DNA of 64,000 bases from assembly GCF_004761875.1 (NCBI RefSeq), contig NZ_SJEY01000003.1:62001-126000 (forward strand). The letters run 5' to 3'. This document shows positions 8,655-17,824 of the stretch, piece by piece (position 1 is the first letter of the stretch; each line of letters begins with the position of its first letter). Source of the stretch: Roseovarius aestuariivivens (GTDB taxonomy: Bacteria > Pseudomonadota > Alphaproteobacteria > Rhodobacterales > Rhodobacteraceae). Below the pieces are notes generated by a model. That model saw only the letters and a list, made by a program, of their open reading frames with translations. It made no database searches and had not been told where the DNA came from. Made by a program: the position numbers and the translations under genes.

Positions 8655-9989
8655 CTACAGATAGTCTGATCTCTGCAACCCGTATTTGGCCATCTTCTCA
8701 TTCAGCGTGCGGCGCGGCAGGCATAGTTCTTCCATGACACTGGCGATAGAACCTTTATGCCGGCGCATCGTATTGTCGATCAGCATACGTTCGAACGCCT
8801 CGACATACTCTTTAAGCGGCTTGCCCTCCGTCGTCATGACCGGCTGCATGTCTTGGTGATCCGACATCAGCAAAGAGGCGATCGTGCCGGAGCCGCGGCG
8901 CGATTGCAGCACTGCACGCTCGGCGATGTTGATAAGCTGGCGGACGTTTCCGGGCCATGGAGCCTGCAACAGTTGAGCGGCCTCCTGTGCGCTGACCTGT
9001 GGCGCCTCACAGCCGTAATCGTCGGCGAAAGCATCTGAGAAACGCGTGAAGAGCGTCAGGATATCCTCGCCGCGTTGGCGCAACGGCGGCACGGTGATCC
9101 GCAAGGAGGCTAGTCGGTAAAAAAGATCCGCGCGCAGCGCATCCTCGCAGGTGCGGTCTTGCTCCTGCATGTTCGAAATCGCCACGATCCGCGTCTCCGG
9201 CGGCGCCCCCTCGTCGTTGATGAAGGTCAGAAGACGCGCCTGCACTGCATCTGGCAACTGCTCGACATCTTCAAGAACCAAGGTACCGCCTCGGGCCTCT
9301 TCGACCGCCGGAAGCTGAGCATCCTCAGGCTGCACCGGGCCGAAAAGCCGCTTGATTAGCGCGTCCTCCTCGAAGGCGGAACAGGAAATCAGGACAAACT
9401 TCTTTCCCGCGCGGGCGCCGACCGCGTGAAGCGCATGCGCAACCAACGTCTTGCCCGTGCCGGTCTCCCCCTCGATGAGAACATGGCCGTCTGCCTGACC
9501 AAGATCCAGTATGTCTTCCTTGAGGCGTTCCATCACCGGTGACGCACCAATGAGCTTCTTCATCAGCTGGCCACCATCGCTAAGCTCCCGGCGCAGCGCA
9601 CGGCTGTCGAGGATCATTCGCCGGGCATTGGTGGCTTTCTTTGCCAGCTCGTTCATTCGGTCGGGATTGAACGGCTTTTCAAGAAAATCGTAGGCACCGA
9701 TACGCATTGCTTCAACCGCCATGGGCACATCGCCGTGCCCTGTAATCATGATGACGGGTAGAGAACTGTCGGTGCCCATCAGCTTCTTGAGGAACTGCAT
9801 CCCGTCCATGCCAGGCATCTTGATGTCCGTGACCACGATACCGGGGTAGTCCGGCCCCAGAACCTTCAGCGCTTCTTCTGCAGAAGGAAAGGCTTCGGTG
9901 TCGTATCCCGATAGCGCCAGCCACTGGCTGATCGACTGACGCATGTCTTTTTCATCATCGACGATGGCGATTTTCATTGCACTGGGCAT
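8655..9989 (-). CDS. dctD: DctD-type response regulator lacking GAFTGA
   Basis: 444-residue NtrC-family regulator: receiver (phosphoacceptor Asp55 in VVTDIKMPG, Lys in FLEKPF), AAA+ domain and a Fis-like C-terminal helix-turn-helix (RRHKGSIASVMEELCLPRRT). Walker A GETGTGKT is at 174-181, and the arginine-finger region DLFYRL...PPLRQRGEDI is intact. After LFG (215-217), where other members have the sigma-54-contacting GAFTGA loop, this protein has an unrelated and shorter stretch. The Walker B pair reads LED (239-241) instead of LDE. Normal sigma-54 activation is therefore doubtful. It lies 5 bases downstream of dctB. The name rests on architecture and partnership with dctB. Confidence 0.87.
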   Translation of the reverse strand: MPSAMKIAIVDDEKDMRQSISQWLALSGYDTEAFPSAEEALKVLGPDYPGIVVTDIKMPGMDGMQFLKKLMGTDSSLPVIMITGHGDVPMAVEAMRIGAYDFLEKPFNPDRMNELAKKATNARRMILDSRALRRELSDGGQLMKKLIGASPVMERLKEDILDLGQADGHVLIEGETGTGKTLVAHALHAVGARAGKKFVLISCSAFEEDALIKRLFGPVQPEDAQLPAVEEARGGTLVLEDVEQLPDAVQARLLTFINDEGAPPETRIVAISNMQEQDRTCEDALRADLFYRLASLRITVPPLRQRGEDILTLFTRFSDAFADDYGCEAPQVSAQEAAQLLQAPWPGNVRQLINIAERAVLQSRRGSGTIASLLMSDHQDMQPVMTTEGKPLKEYVEAFERMLIDNTMRRHKGSIASVMEELCLPRRTLNEKMAKYGLQRSDYL

Positions 9990-9994
9990 TTGTC

Positions 9995-11758
9995 CTACTC
10001 CGCTGCACGGGTCTTGTCAGGCAATATGGGTAGCTGCATCTCGAATACAGCCCCCCCGGCGGCAGCGTTGCGCGCCGTAAGCCGGCCGCCAAGGTCGTTG
10101 ACAATACCAGAGGAAATGGCAAGCCCCAAGCCGACGCCGTCGCCGGGCTGCTTGGTGGTGTAGAAAGGCTCGAAGAGGTTCTCGATATTCTCGATTCCGT
10201 GACCGTTGTCGCGGACCGTCAGGACCGCCGTTTCGCCCGCCGCTAGCAGGATCTCGATCTGCGGATCTTCGGCGGCCTGCGTTGCGTCCATGGCGTTTCG
10301 AAGCAGGTTGATGATCACCTGTTCGATCCGCACCCGATCACCCATGACCCAGACCGCTTGAGCGGGCATGGTGCGGGTAATATCGACCTTTCGCTGGCGC
10401 AACTGCGGTTCCATCATGGCGAGCGCGGAATTGATCGCATCCCCCATGTTTACTGGCTGAAAATCGTGGCCGTCCTGACGTGCGTAGGACTTGAGCTGCT
10501 TGGTGATCGCCCCCATCCGCTCGATCAGGTCGTCGATCCGCTGAAATGATGTAACGGCCTCGTCGGGACGGTTCCGAGACAGCAAAAGCCGGGCTCCCGC
10601 AAGATAGGTTTTCATCGCCGCGAGAGGCTGGTTGAGCTCATGGCTGACCGCTGCTGACATCTCTCCCAGAACCGCAAGTTTGGAACTTTGCTGCAGCGTC
10701 TGTTCAGCCACTGCAAGGTTCTCTTGAACCCGCTGACGCTCGGCGATTTCCCGCTGCAGACGGGCGTTCAATGCGCGAAGCTCTGCCGACTCTCGCTGGA
10801 ACAGCATCATGCGGACCGCCGTCTTGCGGTTCAGCACATAGAAGGCGAGCGCGAGCAGAATCGCGAAGACCATGATTTCGAGGGCCAGAACCCCATTCAC
10901 CTTGTCACGTACCGAGGCGTAGGTGGTGAAGGACGCAATGCGCCAGCCGCGAAAGGCCACCCTGCCCTGCACGCGCATCACTGCTTCGCCTTCGAGATAG
11001 GCGTCGGGCGGCAAGGCCGCAGACCAGTCAGCGGTCGCTTGGAGCGCGCGGAGGATGGCGGAGTTAGCAGGCTCGCGAGCCAGCGCCGCAGCCTCGGTCA
11101 GGCCACGCCACCGCGGCTCCGTCGCAAGAATGATCCGCCCTTCACTGTCGGTAACAAGAACGGCGTCAGAAATGCCGGCCCACGCTCGTTCGTACTTTTG
11201 CAGGTCCACTTCGACCAGAATGATCCCCACAAGGCTCTGTTGGCTGGTAACGCGGCGCGAGTAGAAAAACCGAAAAGCCCCTGCTTCGGTCCGTTTAACA
11301 GTGAACACATTGTCTCGCGACCGCAAAGCATCCACGAAAAACGACTCGGTCTTGAGCGTTTGGCCTATTGTGCTGCGGTCAGTCGATGCGACGACGCGCC
11401 CATCCCGGTCCAAAAGGGATAGCGACGCCGCCGAAAGCTCTTCGTTAAAGACGATCAGACGTTGCGACGACTGCGCGAAATCCCCACTGTCCAGGGCCGA
11501 GATCAGCGCCGGGTCGCGCGCCAGCAGCTGAGGCACAATGGCATTCTGGCGCAATTCGGAGAGCAGGTTACCGGAATAAAGCGCGAGGCGTAGCTCAGCA
11601 CGATTGCGGGTATTTTCCGTGAACCGGTCCGTGAGAAGACGGTTGGTGACAACCACAATCGCCACTGCCATTACGACCATGATCGCAAGCGAAAACCGCG
11701 CGCGCCAGCCAAGGGTGCGCGTGCGGCGGCTTGTCTGGGTGAAACTTGGCCATTTCAT
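9995..11758 (-). CDS. dctB: DctB-type C4-dicarboxylate sensor histidine kinase
   Basis: 587-residue sensor kinase. A first membrane helix (residues about 22-42), a periplasmic double-Cache-like sensor of about 260 residues and a second helix (about 290-310) precede a coiled coil. Then come an H-box LGEMSAAVSHELNQPLAAM, an N-box NLLRNAMDAT, and G-boxes DNGHGIENIENLFEPF and GVGLGLAI. This is the DctB/FixL-class layout. In rhizobia DctB senses succinate, fumarate and malate and phosphorylates DctD, the next gene here. No dicarboxylate transporter is adjacent; the only TRAP system in the window is 20 kb away. Confidence 0.87.
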   Translation of the reverse strand: MKWPSFTQTSRRTRTLGWRARFSLAIMVVMAVAIVVVTNRLLTDRFTENTRNRAELRLALYSGNLLSELRQNAIVPQLLARDPALISALDSGDFAQSSQRLIVFNEELSAASLSLLDRDGRVVASTDRSTIGQTLKTESFFVDALRSRDNVFTVKRTEAGAFRFFYSRRVTSQQSLVGIILVEVDLQKYERAWAGISDAVLVTDSEGRIILATEPRWRGLTEAAALAREPANSAILRALQATADWSAALPPDAYLEGEAVMRVQGRVAFRGWRIASFTTYASVRDKVNGVLALEIMVFAILLALAFYVLNRKTAVRMMLFQRESAELRALNARLQREIAERQRVQENLAVAEQTLQQSSKLAVLGEMSAAVSHELNQPLAAMKTYLAGARLLLSRNRPDEAVTSFQRIDDLIERMGAITKQLKSYARQDGHDFQPVNMGDAINSALAMMEPQLRQRKVDITRTMPAQAVWVMGDRVRIEQVIINLLRNAMDATQAAEDPQIEILLAAGETAVLTVRDNGHGIENIENLFEPFYTTKQPGDGVGLGLAISSGIVNDLGGRLTARNAAAGGAVFEMQLPILPDKTRAAE

Positions 11759-11814
11759 GCAGCAACGCTACGCCCGGGCGACCGACGGCTCAAGCCCCGA
11801 CCGCGTGGTCACGT

Positions 11815-12483
11815 TCAAGCGTGTGCGAGTTGGTCGACTAACGTGCGGAAAAGCGCCGCCCCGTCCGTCCCGCCATGTGTGGTTTCGGCCATGCGCTCGG
11901 GATGCGGCATCATGCCAAGCACGCGACGGTTTTCCGACAAGATACCAGCGATATCCTGCTGAGAGCCGTTGGGGTTTTCGACATACCGAAAGGCCACGCG
12001 ATCTTGGGCGTTGAGCCGCTCCAGCGTCTCGGCATCAGCGAAATAATTGCCGTCATGGTGTGCGATTGGCACTGTAATCGTGCTTCCGGCCTCGTAGCCA
12101 GACGTATAAACGCTCTCAGACGTTTCCACTTTTAGATCAAGAGCTTTGCAGACATACTTCAAGCCCGCATTGCGCAATAGAATCCCCGGCAAAAGCCCGG
12201 TTTCCGTTAGCACCTGAAAACCGTTGCAGACACCGAGCACATAGCCGCCCGCCTCGGCATGTTTCACCACCGACCGGCAAATGGGTGAGTTCGCCGCAAT
12301 CGCCCCGCAGCGCAGGTAATCCCCGAAGGAAAATCCGCCTGGCACACCGATCACGTCGACCCCCGCAGGCATCTCTGTGTCTTTGTGCCAGACCATGCTG
12401 ACCTTGGCGCCTGCGTTTTCAAAAGCGACCTTGAGATCACGATCACAGTTGGAACCGGGGAAAACGACGATGGCGGCATGCAT
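11815..12483 (-). CDS. purQ: Phosphoribosylformylglycinamidine synthase, glutaminase subunit
   Basis: 222-residue class I glutamine amidotransferase that supplies ammonia to PurL in purine synthesis. The catalytic Cys is in GVCNGFQ and the His-Glu pair in MPHPER; the N-terminus [13 protein letters not shown] is typical of PurQ. Its start overlaps the purS stop by one base, so the subunits are translated together. PurL itself is not in the window. Confidence 0.96.
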   Translation of the reverse strand: MHAAIVVFPGSNCDRDLKVAFENAGAKVSMVWHKDTEMPAGVDVIGVPGGFSFGDYLRCGAIAANSPICRSVVKHAEAGGYVLGVCNGFQVLTETGLLPGILLRNAGLKYVCKALDLKVETSESVYTSGYEAGSTITVPIAHHDGNYFADAETLERLNAQDRVAFRYVENPNGSQQDIAGILSENRRVLGMMPHPERMAETTHGGTDGAALFRTLVDQLAHA

Positions 12484-12722
12484 CAGGCGATCTCCACCGA
12501 ATAGCTTTCGATAACCGTATTTGCGAGAAGCTTCTCACACATTTCGGTCACCGACTTTTCCGCCTTGGCGCGATCCGTTTCGGTCAGGTCGAGTTCGATC
12601 ACCTTACCTTGGCGTACGCCTTCGACCCCGTCGAAGCCAAGCTGGCCAAGTGCGTGGCGAACTGCCTCGCCTTGCGGATCCAGAACACCGGTTTTCAGCA
12701 TGACGTGGACGCGTGCTTTCAT
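12483..12722 (-). CDS. purS: Phosphoribosylformylglycinamidine synthase subunit PurS
   Basis: 79-residue protein that bridges PurL and PurQ in the three-part FGAM synthase. [18 protein letters not shown] is the standard N-terminus, so the start at 12722 is preferred to an ATG three codons upstream. The [17 protein letters not shown] segment is characteristic. It lies 32 bases downstream of purC and overlaps purQ by one base. Confidence 0.95.
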   Translation of the reverse strand: MKARVHVMLKTGVLDPQGEAVRHALGQLGFDGVEGVRQGKVIELDLTETDRAKAEKSVTEMCEKLLANTVIESYSVEIA

Positions 12723-12754
12723 CGCGGACATTTCCCCTTGCGCTGCTGGCCGCC

Positions 12755-13516
12755 TCAGTTGATCAGGTGCGGCTTTGTCATCGTGGCGGCCCCTTTCGGC
12801 ATCACGCCAAGCCGCTTGGCCACTTCGGTATAGGCATCCGTCAGGCTTCCCAAATCGCGACGGAACACGTCCTTGTCCAGCTTCTGACCCGTCTCGATAT
12901 CCCACAGCCGGCAGCTGTCTGGGGAAATCTCATCCGCAACGATCAAGCGCTGGAAATCGCCCTCGTAGATGCGACCGATCTCGATCTTGAAATCCACCAG
13001 CTTGATACCGACCCCGTACATCACACCCGACAGAAAGTCGTTGACGCGCAGTGCAAGGCTCAGGATGTCATCCATGTCCTGCTGGCTGGCCCATCCGAAC
13101 GCAGCGATGTGTTCCTCGGTCACAAGCGGATCGCCCAGCTTGTCGTCTTTCAGGCAATATTCCACCACCGGACGCGGCAATTGTGTTCCTTCATCCATGC
13201 CAAGACGCTGCGCCATCGTGCCGGCGGCGTAGTTTCGCACAATGATTTCCAGCGGAATGATTTCGCAGGCGCGCACCAGCTGTTCCCGCATGTTCAGCCG
13301 CTTGAGGAAATGGTTCGGGATACCGACATTCGACAGGCCAAGCATGAAATACTCACTCAACATGTTGTTGAGCACGCCTTTACCCTCGATCACGTCCTTT
13401 TTCTGTGCATTGAAGGCCGTGGCATCATCCTTGAAATACTGAACGATCGTGCCTGGCTCAGGCCCTTCGAACAGTGTTTTCGCCTTGCCTTCGTAGATTT
13501 TCTTACGCCGCGCCAT
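12755..13516 (-). CDS. purC: Phosphoribosylaminoimidazole-succinocarboxamide synthase
   Basis: 253-residue SAICAR synthetase that joins aspartate to CAIR in purine synthesis. The start [16 protein letters not shown], preceded by a purine-rich GAAAGAGAG site, gives the usual length; an upstream in-frame ATG adds 19 unconserved residues. The motifs [12 protein letters not shown] and [10 protein letters not shown] are family signatures. It is the first gene of purC-purS-purQ. Confidence 0.96.
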   Translation of the reverse strand: MARRKKIYEGKAKTLFEGPEPGTIVQYFKDDATAFNAQKKDVIEGKGVLNNMLSEYFMLGLSNVGIPNHFLKRLNMREQLVRACEIIPLEIIVRNYAAGTMAQRLGMDEGTQLPRPVVEYCLKDDKLGDPLVTEEHIAAFGWASQQDMDDILSLALRVNDFLSGVMYGVGIKLVDFKIEIGRIYEGDFQRLIVADEISPDSCRLWDIETGQKLDKDVFRRDLGSLTDAYTEVAKRLGVMPKGAATMTKPHLIN

Positions 13517-13676
13517 GGGCTCTCTTTCAAATGTGCCGCTAAGAAGACTCGCGGGTGGATCTGGCGTCGTCATAGTCTAAGGGCGGGCATGCCGCAAGAC
13601 GGGCATATGCCCTTGCACCGCCGCGCGGACGGGGCCATACCTAAGTCAACGAGGACCGAACCCGCGGGGGATATAT

Positions 13677-13991
13677 ATGAGCACGTTCGACGATCGCGAA
13701 AACGCGTTTGAAAACAAGTTCGCACACGACGAAGAGATGAAATTTAAGGCCGAGGCGCGTCGCAACAAGCTTCTGGGTCTCTGGGCCGCGGAACTTCTGG
13801 GCAAGAGCGGGCCGGACGCAGACGCTTACGCCAAAGAGGTCGTACTATCGGATTTCGAGGAAGCCGGCCACGAGGACGTGGTTCGCAAGGTCGCGGGAGA
13901 CCTTGGAGAGCTTGCGGACGCCGATACGATCCGGGCCAAGATGGACGAGCTCTTGAAGATCGCCAAAGACCAGCTTTTGAAAGAATACTGA
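13677..13991 (+). CDS. F1-ATPase zeta-type inhibitor (DUF1476)
   Basis: 104-residue soluble protein starting MSTFDDRENAFENKFAHDEE, a near-canonical DUF1476 N-terminus. In Paracoccus denitrificans this family is the zeta subunit, which inserts its N-terminal inhibitory segment into F1 and blocks ATP hydrolysis by ATP synthase. The C-terminal part is a helical bundle. The gene stands alone, divergent from purC, away from any atp operon, and is followed by a strong terminator. Confidence 0.88.
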   Translation: MSTFDDRENAFENKFAHDEEMKFKAEARRNKLLGLWAAELLGKSGPDADAYAKEVVLSDFEEAGHEDVVRKVAGDLGELADADTIRAKMDELLKIAKDQLLKEY

Positions 13992-14032
13992 TACTGGTGA
14001 CAGGGCATGCACCCCTGAAAAGGCCAAAGACG

Positions 14033-14060
14033 AGCCCGCGAAATTCGCGGGCTTTTTTTC
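14033..14060 (+). terminator. Rho-independent terminator of the zeta-inhibitor gene
   Basis: Stem AGCCCGCG / CGCGGGCT with a 5-base AAATT loop is followed by TTTTTTC. It lies about 40 bases after the stop codon. Confidence 0.9.
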
Positions 14061-14300
14061 ATGCGCCCAGAACGGTCGGCAGGTCGCATAAGGCGACTTC
14101 CACCCCAAAGAATAGTTCGTCTTTCGCCATTGGCATACGCCGTCACGCGCTTCGATCGACCGCCAGCGCTCTTTCCTCTGACAAACCAACTGCTGGCCTC
14201 AATCGAAGAATACCGCCGCTCACGACGATCATGAGGATTTTGACTTTGCGCGTGCGCGGGAAATATGAGACATGCCCGCCAAGCAATGGGAAGGACGATC

Positions 14301-15329
14301 ATGACCGACGCGCTGAGCAAGATGCTGGCCGACCGTGACTGGATCCTGGCCGACGGGGCCACTGGCACAAATCTTTTCAACATGGGGCTTAGCTCCGGCG
14401 ACGCGCCCGAACTTTGGAACGTGGAGCACCCCGATCGGATCGAACAGCTCTACATCATGGCGGTCGACGCGGGCAGCGATCTTTTCCTGACGAACTCCTT
14501 CGGCGGCAACGCGGCGCGGCTCAAGCTTCACAACGCGCAGAAGCGCGCCCGGGAGCTTAGCCGTATCTCGGCTGAAATCGGTCGCAACGTCGCCGACAAG
14601 CGTGATCGCGAAATCATAGTAGCAGGTTCTGTTGGGCCGACGGGCGAGATAATGGCGCCGATGGGCGCGCTCACGCATGAGTTGGCGGTCGAGATTTTCC
14701 ACGAACAGGCCGACGGATTGAAAGAGGGCGGCGCTGATGTCCTCTGGCTGGAAACGATCAGCGCGCCCGAGGAATATAAGGCGGCCGCCGAGGCCTTTGC
14801 GCGCGTCGGTATGCCGTGGTGCGGTACGATGAGCTTTGACACCGCCGGGCGCACGATGATGGGCATGACCTCTGCGGATATGGCCACGATGGTAGATAAG
14901 CTCGACCCCGGTCCTCTTGCCTTCGGCGCCAATTGCGGCGTCGGGGCGTCTGACCTCATGCGCACGGTTCTGGGCTTCGTTGCGCAAGGCACAGAGCGGC
15001 CGATCATCGCCAAAGGCAACGCGGGTATCCCAAAATATGTCGACGGGCATATCCACTATGACGGCACTCCCGATCTCATGGCAGAATATGCTGTGCTGGC
15101 TCGGGACGCGGGCGCGACGATAATCGGCGGGTGTTGCGGCACTATGCCTGAACATCTGTCAAAGATGCGTGAGGCGCTGGAAACGCGCGAGCGTGGGCCG
15201 CGCCCGACGCTCGATCAGATCACCGCCAAGCTCGGCGCGTTTTCGTCCGCGGTTGATGGCACCGAGGATACGGACGGTGACGACTCGGCCCCATCGCGCC
15301 GGGGGCGTCGCAGCCGTCGCCGCGGCTGA
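14301..15329 (+). CDS. Homocysteine S-methyltransferase unit of a split methionine synthase (BHMT-like)
   Basis: 342-residue homocysteine S-methyltransferase domain protein. The N-terminal WILADGATGTNLF and the three zinc cysteines (Cys212 in GANCG, Cys278 and Cys279 in GGCCGT) match MetH module 1 and BHMT. Start at 14301 has a GGAAGGA site. The last 30 residues are acidic, then Arg-rich, and outside the catalytic fold. The corrinoid-binding protein and the DUF1638 protein follow within 3 kb on the same strand. This is the gene set of the split, multi-protein MetH described in Phaeobacter and relatives, so methyl transfer from methyl-cobalamin to homocysteine is likely. Betaine as direct donor is the alternative. 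Confidence 0.85.
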   Translation: MTDALSKMLADRDWILADGATGTNLFNMGLSSGDAPELWNVEHPDRIEQLYIMAVDAGSDLFLTNSFGGNAARLKLHNAQKRARELSRISAEIGRNVADKRDREIIVAGSVGPTGEIMAPMGALTHELAVEIFHEQADGLKEGGADVLWLETISAPEEYKAAAEAFARVGMPWCGTMSFDTAGRTMMGMTSADMATMVDKLDPGPLAFGANCGVGASDLMRTVLGFVAQGTERPIIAKGNAGIPKYVDGHIHYDGTPDLMAEYAVLARDAGATIIGGCCGTMPEHLSKMREALETRERGPRPTLDQITAKLGAFSSAVDGTEDTDGDDSAPSRRGRRSRRRG

Positions 15330-15336
15330 CAGGCCG

Positions 15337-16425
15337 TTAAAACAGCGACAGTTGATCGCCCGCCCGCGGCGGCGGATCGAACAGATCCGTTCGTAATGCG
15401 GGCTGATTGGTTAAGAAACCCATCCGTTTTGCGGCCACCTCAAAGCGACGTGCAATCAGCTCTGCATACGGTCCCTCGCCGCGCATGCGACGCCCCCAGT
15501 CTGAGGAATAGTCCCGTCCCCCATGCATGTCGCGCACAAGGCCCATCACCCGTTTGTCACGATCCGGATAATGCTCGGCCAGCCACGCACGAAAAAGTGG
15601 CGACACCTCCAGTGGCAGGCGAAGCATGATCCAGCTTGCGGATTCTGCGCCGGCAGCGCGCGCCGCGCTCAGAATCGGCTCGATCTCGTGACAGGTCAGC
15701 CCCGGCACTACCGGAGACACCATGATACGAACCGGAATGCCGGCATCGGCCAGGCGCTCTACGGTTCGAAGCCGCCGCGCCGGGTCAGGCGCCCGCGGTT
15801 CCATCCGGCGGGAAAGCTCTCGGTCGAGCGTAGTGACCGACACGCCAACGCGCGCCAACCGACGATCCGCCATGTCAGACAGAATGTCGATATCATGTTC
15901 AATCCCGCTGCCTTTCGTAACGACGGCCACAGGGTGATTGAAGTCCGAGAGAACCTTTAGGCAGGCGCGCGTGATACCGTAGGCGCGCTCGACAGGCTGA
16001 TAAGGATCGGTATTGGTGCCAATCGCGATCGGCGCAACGCGATAGCCCGGCTTGCGCAATTCCTGCTCCAGCAGCGCCGCTGCGCCAGGCCGCGCCGTCA
16101 GCCGGGTCTCGAAATCCAGTCCGGCCGATAGGCCGAGCCACGCATGCGACGGGCGCGCAAAACAGTAGATACAGCCATGTTCGCAGCCACGATAAGGATT
16201 GATCGACCGGTCGAATGGCAGATCGGGCGACCGGTTATAGCTGATAATGCGCCGCGCGCTTTCATCGCGAACTTCCGTGCGCAGTGCGCGGTTGTCGTCT
16301 TCGCGGTCCCAGCCATCGGCTTCGAAAACCCGCTCATGTCGTTCGAAGCGCCCCGTCGCATTACCCAAGGCGCCGCGACCTTTAGGCAATAACGTAGGGT
16401 CACGGGTGATTTCGTAGCAGCTCAT
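15337..16425 (-). CDS. PA0069-family radical SAM protein
   Basis: 362-residue radical SAM enzyme. The iron-sulfur motif CxxxCxxC appears as YRGCEHGCIYCFARP near residue 86, and the N-terminal KGRGALGNATGRFE is typical of the PA0069/Rv2578c group, distantly related to spore photoproduct lyase. The substrate is unknown. It is convergent with the homocysteine methyltransferase gene (7-base gap) and divergent from the corrinoid-protein gene. A LexA-type box sits just upstream of its start, which points to DNA-damage control. No clear Shine-Dalgarno site is visible, so the mRNA may be nearly leaderless. Confidence 0.88.
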   Translation of the reverse strand: MSCYEITRDPTLLPKGRGALGNATGRFERHERVFEADGWDREDDNRALRTEVRDESARRIISYNRSPDLPFDRSINPYRGCEHGCIYCFARPSHAWLGLSAGLDFETRLTARPGAAALLEQELRKPGYRVAPIAIGTNTDPYQPVERAYGITRACLKVLSDFNHPVAVVTKGSGIEHDIDILSDMADRRLARVGVSVTTLDRELSRRMEPRAPDPARRLRTVERLADAGIPVRIMVSPVVPGLTCHEIEPILSAARAAGAESASWIMLRLPLEVSPLFRAWLAEHYPDRDKRVMGLVRDMHGGRDYSSDWGRRMRGEGPYAELIARRFEVAAKRMGFLTNQPALRTDLFDPPPRAGDQLSLF

Positions 16426-16437
16426 GCATTAAAATTG

Positions 16438-16452
16438 GAACAAATGAAGAAC
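16438..16452 (-). promoter_or_regulatory. LexA (SOS) box upstream of the radical SAM gene
   Basis: On the minus strand the sequence reads GTTC-TTCATTT-GTTC, an exact match to GTTC-N7-GTTC, the LexA site defined in Rhodobacter and other alphaproteobacteria. It lies 13-27 bases upstream of the ATG, where it would block initiation. Confidence 0.7.
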
Positions 16453-16634
16453 CCTTGCAAGCAATTCATGCATGTGTTCCAAATAATTCAGGCGCGCATG
16501 GCACGATAAAGGCGTATAAGGTCGGTCGCGATGCGACCGATGTCGCAATTCGCAAAGTCAAAAAGCGACAATCTGTCAATAGCAGGTTGGAATGACGAGG
16601 CGGCAAAAATGCCCCGACAAAAGGGATATACTCC

Positions 16635-17339
16635 ATGTCCGACGATGGCGATGACATCATCCTCTCCGAACTCGACGACGAGGAACTTGTCGAACAGATG
16701 TGGGACGACCTTTACGATGGTCTCAAGGACGAGATCGTCGAGGGCGTCAACATTCTGCTCGAACGCGGATGGGCGCCCTACCGCGTCCTGACCGAAGCAC
16801 TGGTGGGTGGTATGACCATCGTAGGCAAGGATTTCCGCGACGGCATCCTCTTTGTGCCAGAGGTTCTGCTGGCGGCCAACGCGATGAAGGCCGGCATGGG
16901 AATTCTCAAGCCACTGTTGGCCGAGACCGGCGCGCCCCGGGTCGGAAAGATGGTCATCGGCACGGTCAAGGGCGACATCCACGATATTGGCAAAAACCTC
17001 GTCGGCATGATGATGGAAGGCGCTGGATTCGAGGTGGTCGATCTCGGGATCAACAACCCGGTCGAAAGCTATCTTGAGGCGCTCGAAACCGAAAAGCCCG
17101 ATATCCTTGGCATGAGCGCGCTGCTGACCACGACCATGCCTTACATGAAGGTGGTGATCGACACGCTGGTCGAGCAGGGCAAGCGCGACGATTATATCGT
17201 ACTTGTCGGTGGTGCTCCGCTCAACGAGGAATTCGGTAAGGCCATCGGCGCCGATGCCTATTGCCGCGATGCGGCCGTCGCCGTGGAAACCGCTAAGGAA
17301 CTGGTTGGACGCCGTCACAATCAGGGCGCGACCGGATAG
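16635..17339 (+). CDS. Corrinoid (B12)-binding protein of split methionine synthase
   Basis: 234-residue two-domain protein: a helical B12 cap (residues about 15-100) and a Rossmann-like cobalamin domain. The cobalt-ligating motif D-I-H-D-I-G (His116) is in KGDIHDIGKNLVG; the later SALLTTTMP and VGGAPLN loops complete the B12 pocket. It would carry the methyl group between a pterin-binding partner, not in the window, and the homocysteine methyltransferase at 14.3 kb. Related MtbC/MtmC proteins serve methylamine metabolism. The neighbouring DUF1638 and BHMT-like genes favour the MetH role. A GGGA site precedes the ATG. Confidence 0.9.
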   Translation: MSDDGDDIILSELDDEELVEQMWDDLYDGLKDEIVEGVNILLERGWAPYRVLTEALVGGMTIVGKDFRDGILFVPEVLLAANAMKAGMGILKPLLAETGAPRVGKMVIGTVKGDIHDIGKNLVGMMMEGAGFEVVDLGINNPVESYLEALETEKPDILGMSALLTTTMPYMKVVIDTLVEQGKRDDYIVLVGGAPLNEEFGKAIGADAYCRDAAVAVETAKELVGRRHNQGATG

Positions 17340-17372
17340 GGTCCCTCTTCTTCGGAAGAGTTTCGTGAGGGC

Positions 17373-17400
17373 GGCCCGCGTCCAGGCGGGCCGTTCGTCT
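17373..17400 (+). terminator. Probable terminator after the corrinoid-protein gene
   Basis: Stem GGCCCGC / GCGGGCC with a GTCCAG loop is followed by a T/C-rich stretch without a clean T run. It lies about 35 bases after the stop codon. Confidence 0.55.
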
Positions 17401-17473
17401 TCGAAATATAGCCATGTTTGAATGCCCTGTGCATGGTCATACATTACAAAGGCACATCCGAAAGGAGCCTGTC

Positions 17474-17689
17474 ATGCCTTTGTTCAATGTCATCGTCATT
17501 ATCGTATGCGCCGTCACCGCCGCGGGGCTAACCGTCTGGGCGGGCGCGCTTATTGCGTCGGCAGCCAACCAGGAATTTGGATGGTTCATCCTTTTACCTG
17601 CGCTTCTCTGCGTGCATCTGCTCTTCTGCTTGTTAGCCAGACGCGACACCAACGTCCGGAATCGTCACGACGACAGGTTAAATCGATGA
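17474..17689 (+). CDS. Small two-helix membrane protein
   Basis: 71-residue protein with an AAAGGAG ribosome-binding site before the ATG at 17474. Two hydrophobic helices (about residues 4-28 and 35-53) and a short charged tail (RRDTNVRNRHDDR) make it a small inner-membrane protein. No family was recognised. It lies between the corrinoid protein and DUF1638, but nothing in the sequence links it to methionine synthesis. Confidence 0.6.
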   Translation: MPLFNVIVIIVCAVTAAGLTVWAGALIASAANQEFGWFILLPALLCVHLLFCLLARRDTNVRNRHDDRLNR

Positions 17690-17824
17690 TCAGGTACCTT
17701 CCCGCATGCTCGGTTCCTTCCCGCCAAAACGACACCCCAAACTCCGGAAAGGCACAGAGCGCCCATGTGTTTAATGAAGACCGAGGTTTTGGCCCTGCGG
17801 ACTTAGGCTCCACCGAGATGTCCC

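Noticed and set aside
16488..17444. 318-codon minus-strand frame over the corrinoid-protein gene
   Set aside because: The plus-strand protein has an intact B12 motif; the antisense frame is a composition artefact.
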